Of a DNA stretch of 64,000 bases, positions 10,877 through 22,800 are shown piece after piece (the stretch's first letter is position 1; each line of letters starts with the position of its first letter). Made by a program: the position numbers and the translations under genes. The stretch comes from Phlyctochytrium arcticum (Eukaryota > Chytridiomycota > Chytridiomycetes > Chytridiales > Chytridiaceae). The stretch is taken from the NCBI GenBank assembly GCA_025602905.1, contig JAHLKI010000043.1:103860-167859 (forward strand). The letters run 5' to 3'. The notes under the pieces are model-generated. The model saw nothing but the letters and a program-made list of their open reading frames with translations. It had not been told where the DNA came from and ran no database searches.

Positions 10877-13800
10877 TCAAATTGTCAAAACGAAAGTAGA
10901 TACATCTCCACGCGAATTGCCAACAAATATGACAGGTGAGGGGCCGCCACCAACCGTCATACAAGTAGGGTCATTGGTGGGATACATGGCAACAATCCTC
11001 TGCGAAGAATCATCAGAAAATTGCGATTTTGCAGGGTTTTTATCGTGACCAGAGTCGAGAGTATCTTTCAAACTCCAGACTCTCATGATATGATCGCTTC
11101 CAATTGTCACTATGTAAAGTCCATCGTCCGTGAAGGACCAGTGTAGTATACGGCCGGACTCATGTCGTAATGTGCAATAGCGTTGTGGTACATCTTGCTG
11201 CATAACAACTATAATCCCGATATCTGAGACGGTTGATCGCCGAATTTGATACGCTGATTGCTCGGTATCGATTCCAGCATACGCAAGGTGTTTCCCGTTG
11301 CGATGTGCCAAGCAAGATTGAATAGAAGTAAAATCTCCGTGCACACCGCCAGACGACCAAAGCGTGTTGTCGAGCCAAAGATCAGATGTTGAGCAATAGG
11401 CTATACCAGTAGGTGTCCAGTATATGTCACGTACTTCTTGCCCGTTTGTTTGGAATGATGTGGACTCATAACCATTTTGCAAGTCCAGAACATACACATG
11501 TTGTCCTTTTCCGAGTACAATTTTCGAGCCGTCAGGAGAAAGCAAATTTTTTGGCACTACAGTGGCATGTCTTTGAAATACTGGAGAAGTGTGGTGGGCT
11601 AGAGATCGATCGGGTCTGCGCAGTACTTGCCAAGCCGTGAATAACCCTGTGACATCCCATGTACAAAGGAAGAGGTTATGATTTTCCGTTTTGAGACGCA
11701 CTAAACTTGCTGTTCGGAGTGGTGCTTCCTGGTTCAGCTGCAATGCAATTTGAAGTGTGTTCATATCGTACGCCGAAACTGAAGCTCCTCCAACGACGAC
11801 CAAGTAGTTGTCATCTTTGGAATAAGCAATGGCCTGGCCTTTAAGACCCATAGGTACAACTCTCTTGGGAGAAAATGTCATTCGATTTTCAGTGAGCATC
11901 CAGAGAATAAACGTCTCATCACTTGACGTGGATATTACTCCCACCTCAGCGCTGTTTCCAGGAGAGGAATTTTGCTCGCGGCCGAAAAGTTCTATCTGAA
12001 GCACTGCTTTTTTGTGAACAATTTCAGAGCCGGGCGTGTCTGAACTTTGTTGCCCAAGTGATTTCCAATTCGAATTATTGCAAACCAGAAGACGGTTGCC
12101 TAACGTGAGAAAAAATCTTTCTTTTCCACGAGAAGTTCCGACACAAATTCCGCTTAAAGAGGCCGCGCCGGACGATATCTTTCGAAGAAGCCGACCATTT
12201 TGAATGTTTACCGCATGAATAACACCACTCGAGCTTCCACATAACAAGACCGTTTCGTCCGCAGAGAAGCAAAGGGTTTGAACGCTGAACTCCTCCGGTA
12301 GCTGAATCAAAGCAATCCGGCTACGGTTATCGATACGCCATATGGTTAGTTGACCGTCGTCGCGAGTGGCAGCAAGCAGATCATGGCTGAGCGAAAAGCA
12401 TGCTGTTGAATTTTGGGTAATACGAGTTTCGTTGAATCGACACAGTTCCCGTAACTTGGACGCATGGAGTACGATAACGCATTGTTTACGTTCAGAAAGT
12501 ACGGCCAACCGAGAATGGTCGGATGATACCGCTAATATCATATTGCACGTATTTTCTTCCAAACATCGATCAGGCGCTCGCGCGATCAATTCGGTACGCG
12601 AATGAGCAAGTGACTCTATATCCGCAAATAGAATCTGCTCTAGCTGCCCCAGAGGCGAGCGTTGCCAAAGGTTATGTTTTCCCTCGGAAAAGAAGCACAA
12701 CCCCCCATTGTAAACACCCTCGGCAATGAAGATCAAAGCCCCGGAGGATAAGTCAAATAGGCATACATCCTTACTTGCTAGAGCGAACGCTGCGTATTCT
12801 GCACCTCCCGGAGAAAGGCAGCACTGAGTCGCTGTCCCGGGGGGAAAAGGCGAGGCCAAGACTGTACGTAACAGGAAATATGAGTCGACGTCCCATGCTT
12901 TAATTGTACCGTCGTCAGAGACGGTCATACAGCATTTTCTCAGTTCCTTCTGTATGGTAATAGTACTGGTAATGACCTTTGTGGGATGTTGTCCGATAAT
13001 GATGGATTCTACTTGCGATTCACTAGCCGTTACGCAGTGTAGAAACAGACGACGCGATTTATCGTTTGCCCTCTCTTTGATTGCATCCTCTCGAACGGAA
13101 GGACAAAAAGTCTTTGGAAGGTTATACGCTAGCGTGAAGATCATGTCAGGATACGGTCTGAGATATTTTCCGTATGTTTCAACGAAAAAGCTGTAATCAC
13201 TGAGCTTGGCTACTGCGTCGGCCTGACCTTCCATTTGTGCTCGCTTCATCACTTCACCCAGAAAAGTGACGATCTCATATCCTGATTCGGCCAAATAAGC
13301 GCACCTGAGGAGGCTAAGAGAGCATAAAGCCTGCACGATGATTTCCAGCGAAAAGTTTGCTGAAAGCTGATGGTGCACAATGTCCAAGCTTCGACTATAG
13401 TCGTAGTCTCTCCAGATTTTATACTTTCCAGCAACCTTATAGCACACCGACATGAAGTACTCGGCCATTATTCTGTGCTGCTCTTGGGTATCTTTCGCGC
13501 TTTTGAAATATCTGTTTCGAATGGCGTTCGAGAAGTCCTCATGAAAAGGTATCAAATGTCCAGACTCAGTATAAACCACAAGGTCTTCAAGTGACTGAAA
13601 TATGAGGTTCCAGCTAACAAAGGGTAGCTTTAACAACCCAACGACTTCAACTTCCCGTAATCCAGAGCGAGCAGTCGCCAGAGCTCGAAGAACATTTGCC
13701 ATATTCTTGCCGTGCTCAATCTCCAGGTCACTCAGTATTTTGGCAAATATGTCGTTGGTGTTGAATGGAATGTCGTCCAAATTTACCGTCCCATCATTCT

Positions 13801-16800
13801 TGATCCTTCGGAGCTTGGCTAAGACAGATGCCAAGAACAATGGCTTGGAGAGATCACGTCTGGTAATCAAGGTTCGGATATGCCGGTCGTCCATTGAGGA
13901 CGGTAAAGTTGATCTGGTCCGGCGAAATATATCTGTTTGCTCGTTCGGAGATAATCCACCGAGATGCAGGAAATCTGCGTGCGGATGTATCCTTTGTAAC
14001 GAATCCTTAACTTTGAGATCGTTAGCACTGAACAAAAAGCGCACAGAATCAAATAGTTGGCTGTTCATCTCGGAACCGAGTGGTAGCCACTTGATATCCA
14101 ATCTGCGCGTCTGCGCGTCCAACACTCGGTCTATTCCATCAACTAGAATTAGAACCTTAAGATCCAATTCTGCTGCGATCTGCAGTAACCGTTTGAAATC
14201 ACTTTTGATTTCGTCAAACGTCTCTAGGGTATGTGTCCGTTCGAATATACCGAGCTGACGAGACAAGGTCCTGTGGAACCGCTTCAACATGTGTTGCGCA
14301 CTAAAGGAGCCATTCCAAGTACGCACGAAATTTGTCAACATGATGCATTTTGTCTTCTGGTAGCCTCGAACAATTTGTGAAAACAGCTCGGTCTTTCCGC
14401 ATCCCGCTTCCCCATACACAAGGATGGTTCCGCGATGCACTCCTGTGCTTGAAATGACAGGAGCGGTTTGAGTTTTAAATGACGCGAAGGCCAGAATATT
14501 ACGGATCTTTGTTAACAGTTCAGTTCGCCCAGCGAACGGGATCGATGTTTTGTGTGGAAGCCAGGCGCAGTACTCGAGCTCTCGCTGGACAATGGCTTTG
14601 TTCAGATCAGCAGTCAGTTGCTTCCCGAAATTCTCCAGCCCACCCATACGCACTTTTCTATTCTCAATCCGTGAAAAATACGCTTGATAATTGTGCACAT
14701 GGTCCCGGTGTGAATTTTCAACAAGATCCAGTTTCAGCAAATTCAAGCGAGAGGTTGACTCAAAGTCATTCGAAAGATATTGCGCTCGAAAACTCTTTGG
14801 GACAGAACGGGCGAAAGAGGGATCGCGAATGTAGAAGTTTGACAGCAATTGGCTGATATGCCTTCTCACGATTGCCAGCTCCTTTTCAAATAAAGAGACA
14901 TCTTGGCCAGGTTCTGTCTCGATGGTGTTACCAACAAAGCAGAGTGCTATATCAGTCCGCTTGATCTGCCATTTCAAAGCTGCGAGGTAATCAAGGTTGC
15001 TCTGCTGTTGCACGGGATGACCATGTTGGAAATCGACAACTAGAAGGAGGACCTTCCGACGGAGCCATTGCGCACGAACGTGTGGTAAAATACAGTCGTA
15101 GAAGTAGCTACGTTCATTTTCCATGTCTTTACTGGTGCATAGATAAACAGTAATGCTTCGCATAAGACCTAACGCCTCAGAGGCCCGATCGGGGATAAAA
15201 CATAGGTCATTGGGCCAATTGAGGTGTTCCATCTGATGTGTATCACCCATCGTCAAGGGAGACTTCGAGCCACATAAGCTTACACGATGCAGTAAGGCGT
15301 CCACGGGAGCTGTCAGTGACGTATGCACCAACTCAGGTGGAACTTCTGATATCGATGGCAGCAGGTTGGAAACTGAGTTCCAATAAGTAATAGGCAGCTG
15401 CAATGGCACAGCATTGGAGGATCTGTTCGAAGTGACAGGTCTGAAGGCGTGTCTGCCCACCCGTAGGTCTGGTTCAGCTACTTCAATGAATAATTTACAA
15501 CAAGGTAATTGTGAGCGATATCCAGGTCGCACGCACTGTAGCACCCCGTTAACAGTACAAGCGTTAAGCTCTTGCCAGTCTGTTACTCCATAAGCGGTTG
15601 GATACAATGTCCGATCCATGAAGATGGTGCTTATGGCCTCTTGTAAATTTTCGACGGCAAATAGCGCCTTCAGATTTTCAAAAGCAACCCCGTACTTCTG
15701 GCTACATGTTATCATGGCTGCGTACGCCAAGTTGGCAGGGTTCATCGGGAGCTTCGCACTCAGGATTTTCGGTAAAGATATGCACATGGAATGATGAATG
15801 AAATCATGCAAAGCAGCAAGCTCCTCGAAAAACTCTCGAGCCGAAAGTTGCTGTTGTGCCGAGCTCGATATCCAATCATCAGGGACTCGGTCGTTTACAA
15901 GACTCGCTAGACTTCTATTGCAATACTTCACGTCTTCCCGTAGAATGAGAGTTTTAAGTCCATCTCTTACGGTATGAATTGCTTTGTTGAATGAGTTGGC
16001 TTGGCGTAAAAAAATCAGCCGAGCCATTTCCGTATCGTTTCTGTTCACAGACTCGTACATATCGCGAAGCTTGACGAACTTTGGCGTGCCATTCCATAAC
16101 GACCCGGCGGTGAGCTGAGGTGATGGGACCTTGGAAGCATGTGGGCCATAGTCGCTTTCTGATCGTTCGTCATGTATCATCAATTTTCTTAAAACCCCAA
16201 GGAAATGTTTGGTCATTTGAGTACGATTATGCTGGTGACTTTCCATCCGCAGTTTCCAAAGATTCTGCACGCTATTATGCTGCGCGTTTTTGAAACTCCT
16301 CTCAAAGTTTTCGTAAGTAACAATGTCAAGTTCGGAAGCATTTGTGTATCGTTCAAGTAGAGCAAGGATCAGAAGCCGCCCCGCGTTTATAGGCGTTTCT
16401 TCCTCCAAGGTCGTGACTTCCTTCAAATAAATTACCGACACGCATATCTCCTCAATCACGTCCGGGGACACGCCCAAATTTACAAGCTGCGTTGTCAAGA
16501 ATGTGGCCAATTGAAAATCACTGAAGTTTATCTTCAGAGTAGAGTATTCCAAATTGTTCCAGGTTAATGCCATGCTTTGGGTAGCGGCATGCGTGTATAC
16601 GAGAGAATATAATGCGCGATTAACTGGTAGCGGAAGCTTGTGAGGACTTGACACGTAATTGTGCGCCAAGTCCTGAACAAGGATGCTAAAACGGAACATT
16701 AGTGCCAATCCTCATTGGAGGTCCGACAAAAGATGAGGCGCCTCGTACCTTAAGGATTGATCCTTATCAAGAAAAAGTAAATTCACAGCTGCAGCAAGGC

Positions 16801-19800
16801 CACTGGGCAAGAGATGCTGCATGTATTCGGGACAGACCATCCACACCAAACCACCTGCTTGCACTTTGCGCGCATACCACGAAAATTCGGAAATTTTTGA
16901 AATCCAGTAATGGTCCAAGTGAACCACTACCCAATCGCCTTCAACACACGCCCTTTCAATTTTTTCCCGCCAAATATTATCTAGACCCAGTGGCATAAGG
17001 AAATGTCCATATGGAAGCCGATCGAAATTACTAACCTTGTTTGTCTGATTCACCCAAACACACTAACCGGGTTGAATGATGTTCTTGGTCGTCCAAACTG
17101 GAACTGATGACATGTAACACGTCCTTTGATGAGTTTGTCACCAATACCTTGATTGGCATATGGAATTTCCCGAACAGCGTGTTCCGGTTAAATCCTGGCG
17201 GAAGCAATCTGACCCCAGTCGCTTGCATAAGCTCATCTAGTACTTGGGAAATACTATCGGGATAAAATAGCCTACATATGAACGCGTAAGAGATCAACTC
17301 GGACAAAAGGAATGGAACAGTCTAGTCTCACTTACATAAGTAGCAAGGCTCGCTCCACCGTCCCCACTCGGCGGTGATATTGGGTTGATACTTCGTGATC
17401 TTTTAAAATGTCAACTTGTTGCTTTTGTGCTGTTACTGCAGCCTCGACGAGTTGTTGAAAAGCAGGTCGTTGGCCTAAACCGCTTTTGGGCAGTCTGCTC
17501 ATCACTTCCTGCCAACGAATAAGTAACTGCGAATCGAGCACAGACAAAAATACACACCTCTGCAAGGAACTCCTCAGGAGTTAGATGGACGATACATTTT
17601 TTGAAGAAATCGCTATCAAAATGGCTGACCACCGACAAGTTGTTTGCCAGCAAGAGAAGAGTAGCCAGCACTACTGGCTCACGATCTGCTGCTTGTATCA
17701 TGCTGATTGTAGGAACAAGAACTGCAGCCGTCAATGCTGATTTAATCACGTCCAAATCTTCCTTTTTCGGGGTCCCACTCTGCAATAAAGCAGCGTGAGG
17801 CGACACCGCATCTTCAATGCACGTAAAGAGCATATGATCAGTGACACCATAGAGTGGTCGAAGCGCTTCCACTCCCTTGACATAAGACTTCAGGGTGGAT
17901 GAAAAAATTGCAATATGATGGAATGGCTTAAACAAATGCTCGTTGTGAGACTTGAACGTGCGGTAAATTGCCGCATTTCTTTCGGACTGATAGGAGTTAC
18001 GCTGATGCACGATGATGTCATGCATCAAGGGATCACTCTCTGTGATGTTGCTGGATAACATCATGCTGATACAAGATTGGAATGATTCTTCATTCTTTTT
18101 AAGTGCGGAACGAACATTGACTCCTAGAACAAAGTTAGGCATTGGTCAATGCGACGCGAAGTACAAGAGAATCTTACGCTGAGCCCGTCCCTGAAGGTCA
18201 AACGAAGGCCGTACAATATTCATGAGCTTATCCAAGATTATACTGCAAGTTGTTTCGGAAGAATGACAGCAATTGATCACAGAGAAAAACTCTGGAGTCT
18301 GTGTGGTGAAACTGGAAAGTTTGGACACCACGATCATTGACATTTCAGCCGACATCCCTGGCCGCCGTTCCTTTTTCCGCTGCTCCTGGATTTTGACTAT
18401 TTGTGAGCTGATTAAATCATCTTGAAGGTTGGTAATGATTATTGGCTTCCATGTTGACTTGAGCACAGCAAGCTGATCAATGAAGTTAGGAGCACGCGCG
18501 TCCAACTTCTGCACTTCACCCTTGAGCGGGAAGAGTTTGGTGCTATCAAGGAAAGGTTCAATTAATCCGTCGGGGTCAAGAATCCAGATATCCTGATTTT
18601 GAGATGTGATCAAAGCTATATTCTCTCTCATGACCTTGCTTTTCTGTAGAAATAATGCGTCGTGAATTGGACTTTCTGTCTTCCTAAATTTGAAACTCCG
18701 GCAGTTATCTGGGAATTCCTGCGAAATGATACTCTCAATTTCTTGAAAGAGTTCGAGTCGTTTTTCTGGTGGAAATGGCCCTAAATAGGTCAAGAAGGCG
18801 GATTGCAGAAGAGAATCACCTAGTAAGGTTTTCTCTGCAGCCGACAAGTCTGCAATTCGTTTGCTGATATCTTCTCCAATTTGACCGAGCGAGTTCGAGA
18901 ACCTGTTTTGAAATTGCAAGTACTTTCCCGTTCGCTTCCCATTGTGAAAGACAAAAATAGCTTGAAATAATTCTGCCAGAAGACTGAAAATTGATGTTCT
19001 TGATGAGGCAAGCACAGGTACAGTAACCTGCTGCGCTGGAGCTTTGAACAGATCCGAAACATTGGCGTTCAGGGAAAGGTGAACAATCCCACCACGGTTA
19101 TGCGGCAGCTGCTTTCGGAGTCGATCGATTGTGGCATTGAATACCCCATTCTTGCGCGCTTTCTTCATGATGAATTCATGGATAAATTTATCAGGCACTG
19201 GAGTCTTGTCAGTGGTTTCGCTATGCGCCACCAGCATATAGTTGCGCAGCGACGAATGCTTATCTCTTGACTGCCTAGTTGGCTGGCCTGCAATGCTGGG
19301 AGCTGTACCATCCTCGTGAAGATAATCCGAAAAAGCGTTTTCCACGGCAACAAAAAGATCATTGGCAAGCTCATAACTGATTAGCATGTCTGATGTAACC
19401 ACGGTGCCTTTATCGAGACGTCCAAGTTGAGCATACTCAGGCAGCTTCTTTAAGTAGGTAGTCATTCTCGCATACGCCCTATTTCGTGCTTTAGTTCCAG
19501 GCTAGAGCTTGTCTCACTTCAGAAATACATACTTGAAACCCATAAGACCCGCCAATGCGTGCGTTACCGACGGCTTTAGCGCGGTTAGCCGACTTTTAGT
19601 CATAGCGTCCAAGGTAAAGTAGAATGCTTTCCACGAGAGATTGTTGGGGTAGGAAAAGGCAATACCCCAGCCGCGTTTCAGACACATCCATCTCCAGAAT
19701 TGCATATTTACTAGCGCTTTGCTCCACGGCTGATTCACACGGAAGGATTGTGCTAATGTCCTGCTGTCGAGTAATGACAGAATTTTCAGTGAAAGAGCTT

Positions 19801-22800
19801 GTGGCAGCTGCCCGACGATATCAAAATAGATAGAATCAACATGCTTGCGGGTCGCTGAAAGTATATTGGCCAGATTGTACTCTTTCAAATTGTCTTGAAT
19901 GGTATTGAGCACCTGCGAATCGCTAAATCTTATGTTGGCCATCTCCCGCAAGAAAAGTTGCGGGTTACGCAGAATCCATTTGGCTAGTAATGGAGCATCC
20001 GCGTTCCAGCCGATCATTGCGCAACTGGTTCTTAGGATAGCCTCCAGTAGAGGATGAAGATTCTGGGCTGTAATATGACATCTCATGAGGTCCCTATCGG
20101 TTTCCTCCAGACGCTTTCGAACACTCTGATAAAGACGGGTAAGTCTTGATGATTAATAAATGCTCTTGACACGGACCTTCAACGTTTGTAGAATCACTTC
20201 AAATGGCCAAAAGGCGGCTTGAACCTCATACTTTTGACACCATATATTGTCGAACGTCTTCTTCTCTTGTTTCACCTTCTCTTGGTAATATTGCAACTGC
20301 GAGACTACTTGCTGATGTCTAGTCTTATAAGTGCGAACAGCTGTCGCAATATCGAAGACAGTCATGGCTCCCTTTGGGGCAGTGTACGGCATAATTGCCC
20401 TAGACGAGACAGCATTTTTATCTAATACACCGTTAGTGTTGCCTAGAGAGATTTTCATCGTACACACACCATAATATACGGTCCGATTGTAATCCGAATT
20501 GCCCACATTTCGCTTGGCGATCTCTTTCAAATCATCGACGTCGGAGCTTTGAGCCTGAAATGCAAGATCAGATTTGAACGGAGCTTTTCAAGAGCTGTAT
20601 AGAGCTCACCCGATCATGTATCAAAGGGACGCTACTCTGCTCTGGTAGTTGAAGAATGTCTAATAAGATACTGCGAGCGTGAGTAACAAACGGATTACTT
20701 GAACCCAAGTCCATCAACGTTGTTATATCGTCCAAGGTGAGACTGGAAAGCAGGGTTCGTATTTGCTTCGATTGCTCCTGACCCTCAAAAATATCTGCGG
20801 AAAGTAGTCCCTGAATTCCTCCCAGCTCCTGTACTGCTTTCGCGTAGTTCTCGTGAGCCTTCGCAACATCACCGTTGTCGAAAATAGGGCCATCATCATC
20901 GCCATGGAAAGCTTGCTGAATCCACTGGCTTTCTGAAATATGGTCGACCTCCCCTGGTTCGTGTCTCTCGAAAATACCTGTTGGGGCGAAAATTTCCTCC
21001 AAAAGCGCTATACGCCCAACCAGCTCACGTTTATCATTTTGAAGGCGGTCATGCTTTTCCCGTAACTCTGCTTCCTCCTGTGTAGCAATTAAAAGCTTAT
21101 CGCGAGTCTTGATGATTTTTTCCTGAGAATCAGCAGATCCAACCATTCGCTTTTGATTTTTCGAAAAACTTTGGGCTTGCTCTTCTCTAACTCTCCGCGT
21201 TTCGCGAACGGAGGTGTAAAGGGTAGCTATCCATGAGCATAACTCTTTAGCAGCAACGCCCACAACCGCGCAACGATCCGGTCGGAAGGCGCTAGCTTCG
21301 ACGATTAATTTCAGTTTCATAAGGGTAACATCTGACACGGTGTCTGGCCCGAATCCGAGAAGTTTGTGCAGGAATGAGTGGCTGGCTAAAATTTTCCGAG
21401 CTTCTGCCCACGACGGCGGGCGGTCAAAAAGAATGCACAGAGCGTTTGATAGCATGACAACTGATGCTGGTAGTTCACCCTCCGTCCGTAGCTCCTGGAA
21501 CGCGTCCTTGCGCAGCGCTTGTAAGCGTTTCTGGCTGTTTTCCAGCATCCGTCGAGCGGCATCCAAAGCACCATCAGCTAGGGTCTGTTGTCGTTCCCGC
21601 CATTCCCGACCTACAAGATCCTCATCCAGTTTCAGCTTATACCGTAGCTCTTTAACAGTGGCTTCGCTGGTGCGTAGGCGACTCCTGACTTCTTCAAGTT
21701 CTAAGGCAGTTCGACGCAATTCTTCAGGAAGATGCTTTAGACTTTTGCGCGTAGCATCAATTGTCGACGCAATTTTAGTTTTTCCATCAAGAACGCGTTC
21801 TAGACAGTTGGAATATCTTTTCAATTGATCTTGGATGGATCGGCGCTTTTGCTGATACGAACTTGAAAATCTCTGAAGATGGTCCTCAAAACTTCGTAAA
21901 GAAAAAAGACGAGCAGAAGTAGACCAGTTGCTCGATTTTTCGATTACAGCTGAATAGAGACGGGTACTCAGCAACGAAACTTTCGAGACTTCCAGGCCGT
22001 CACTCTTAGTGGCTTCATTTACCCCGGTTTGGGTGAGATAATGGTTAGCAAAGTCCGCAAGTCCTTCAGCTGGCATATCACGGTACATTGTCAGATCTGG
22101 AGCCGAAACGAGTTTCGGGTATTGACCTATGGTTCTCAGAGTAAGGAGGTGTCAATCGTTTCCAGTTTGGGATACACTTCTTACTAATTTTTTTCCAAAT
22201 TGCCAAATCTCTGGCATCAAAAAGCAAGATTATTTTCAAGTTGGTCAAGGTCCGCTCATTAAAATTCCTTTCGGTGTCGAATGCTGATTGCAATCTCTTT
22301 TCATTCGTCGCAGTACCTTCCTTTCCTAATGTCGCAGTGTTGACGGCCTTCTCATTATTTTTGGCTTGATGAGCAACTTTGGTAAGGACATCTTCGTATT
22401 CGCTGGCAGACCATAGTTGTGCAGATCTTCCATGGTCCATTAAAGCATTCACATCGCCAAGTATACCATGAGGTAAATTGCTACCTTGGGGCAATGTAAT
22501 ACCGACAACGACCTTCTGCTGCGCAATAGTTGCTTCCAAAATTTGGCGACGAATGAAAGTATGCCATGGTACTGTCTCTGAGATTTCGGAAACAGTGAAC
22601 TCACGGTACTTATAACCTCTCATTGCAGCGCAGAGCTTCACTATGTCCTTTTGTAGTTCCAACTGCATATGAGCCATGGCTATCGCACCAGACCGTCGTT
22701 TGCTTCCCAGAACACGATCCAATCGGCAAAACTGATCGATTGCCCCGCGATATGAGGTGATGTTGCGAGAAATCAGATTACGAGTTTCGTTCTGGGCAGT

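Noticed and set aside
10877..16708. A separate NACHT-WD40 gene downstream of dynein
   Set aside because: Its first 390 codons are the missing end of the dynein ring and C-terminal domain, and the preceding 63-nt intron joins the frames exactly. The upstream start offered by the frame is not an ATG.
16712..17053. A stand-alone 113-residue gene
   Set aside because: It is dynein exon 12 with flanking intron sequence; the segment GDWVVVHLDHYW matches the AAA6 region in order.
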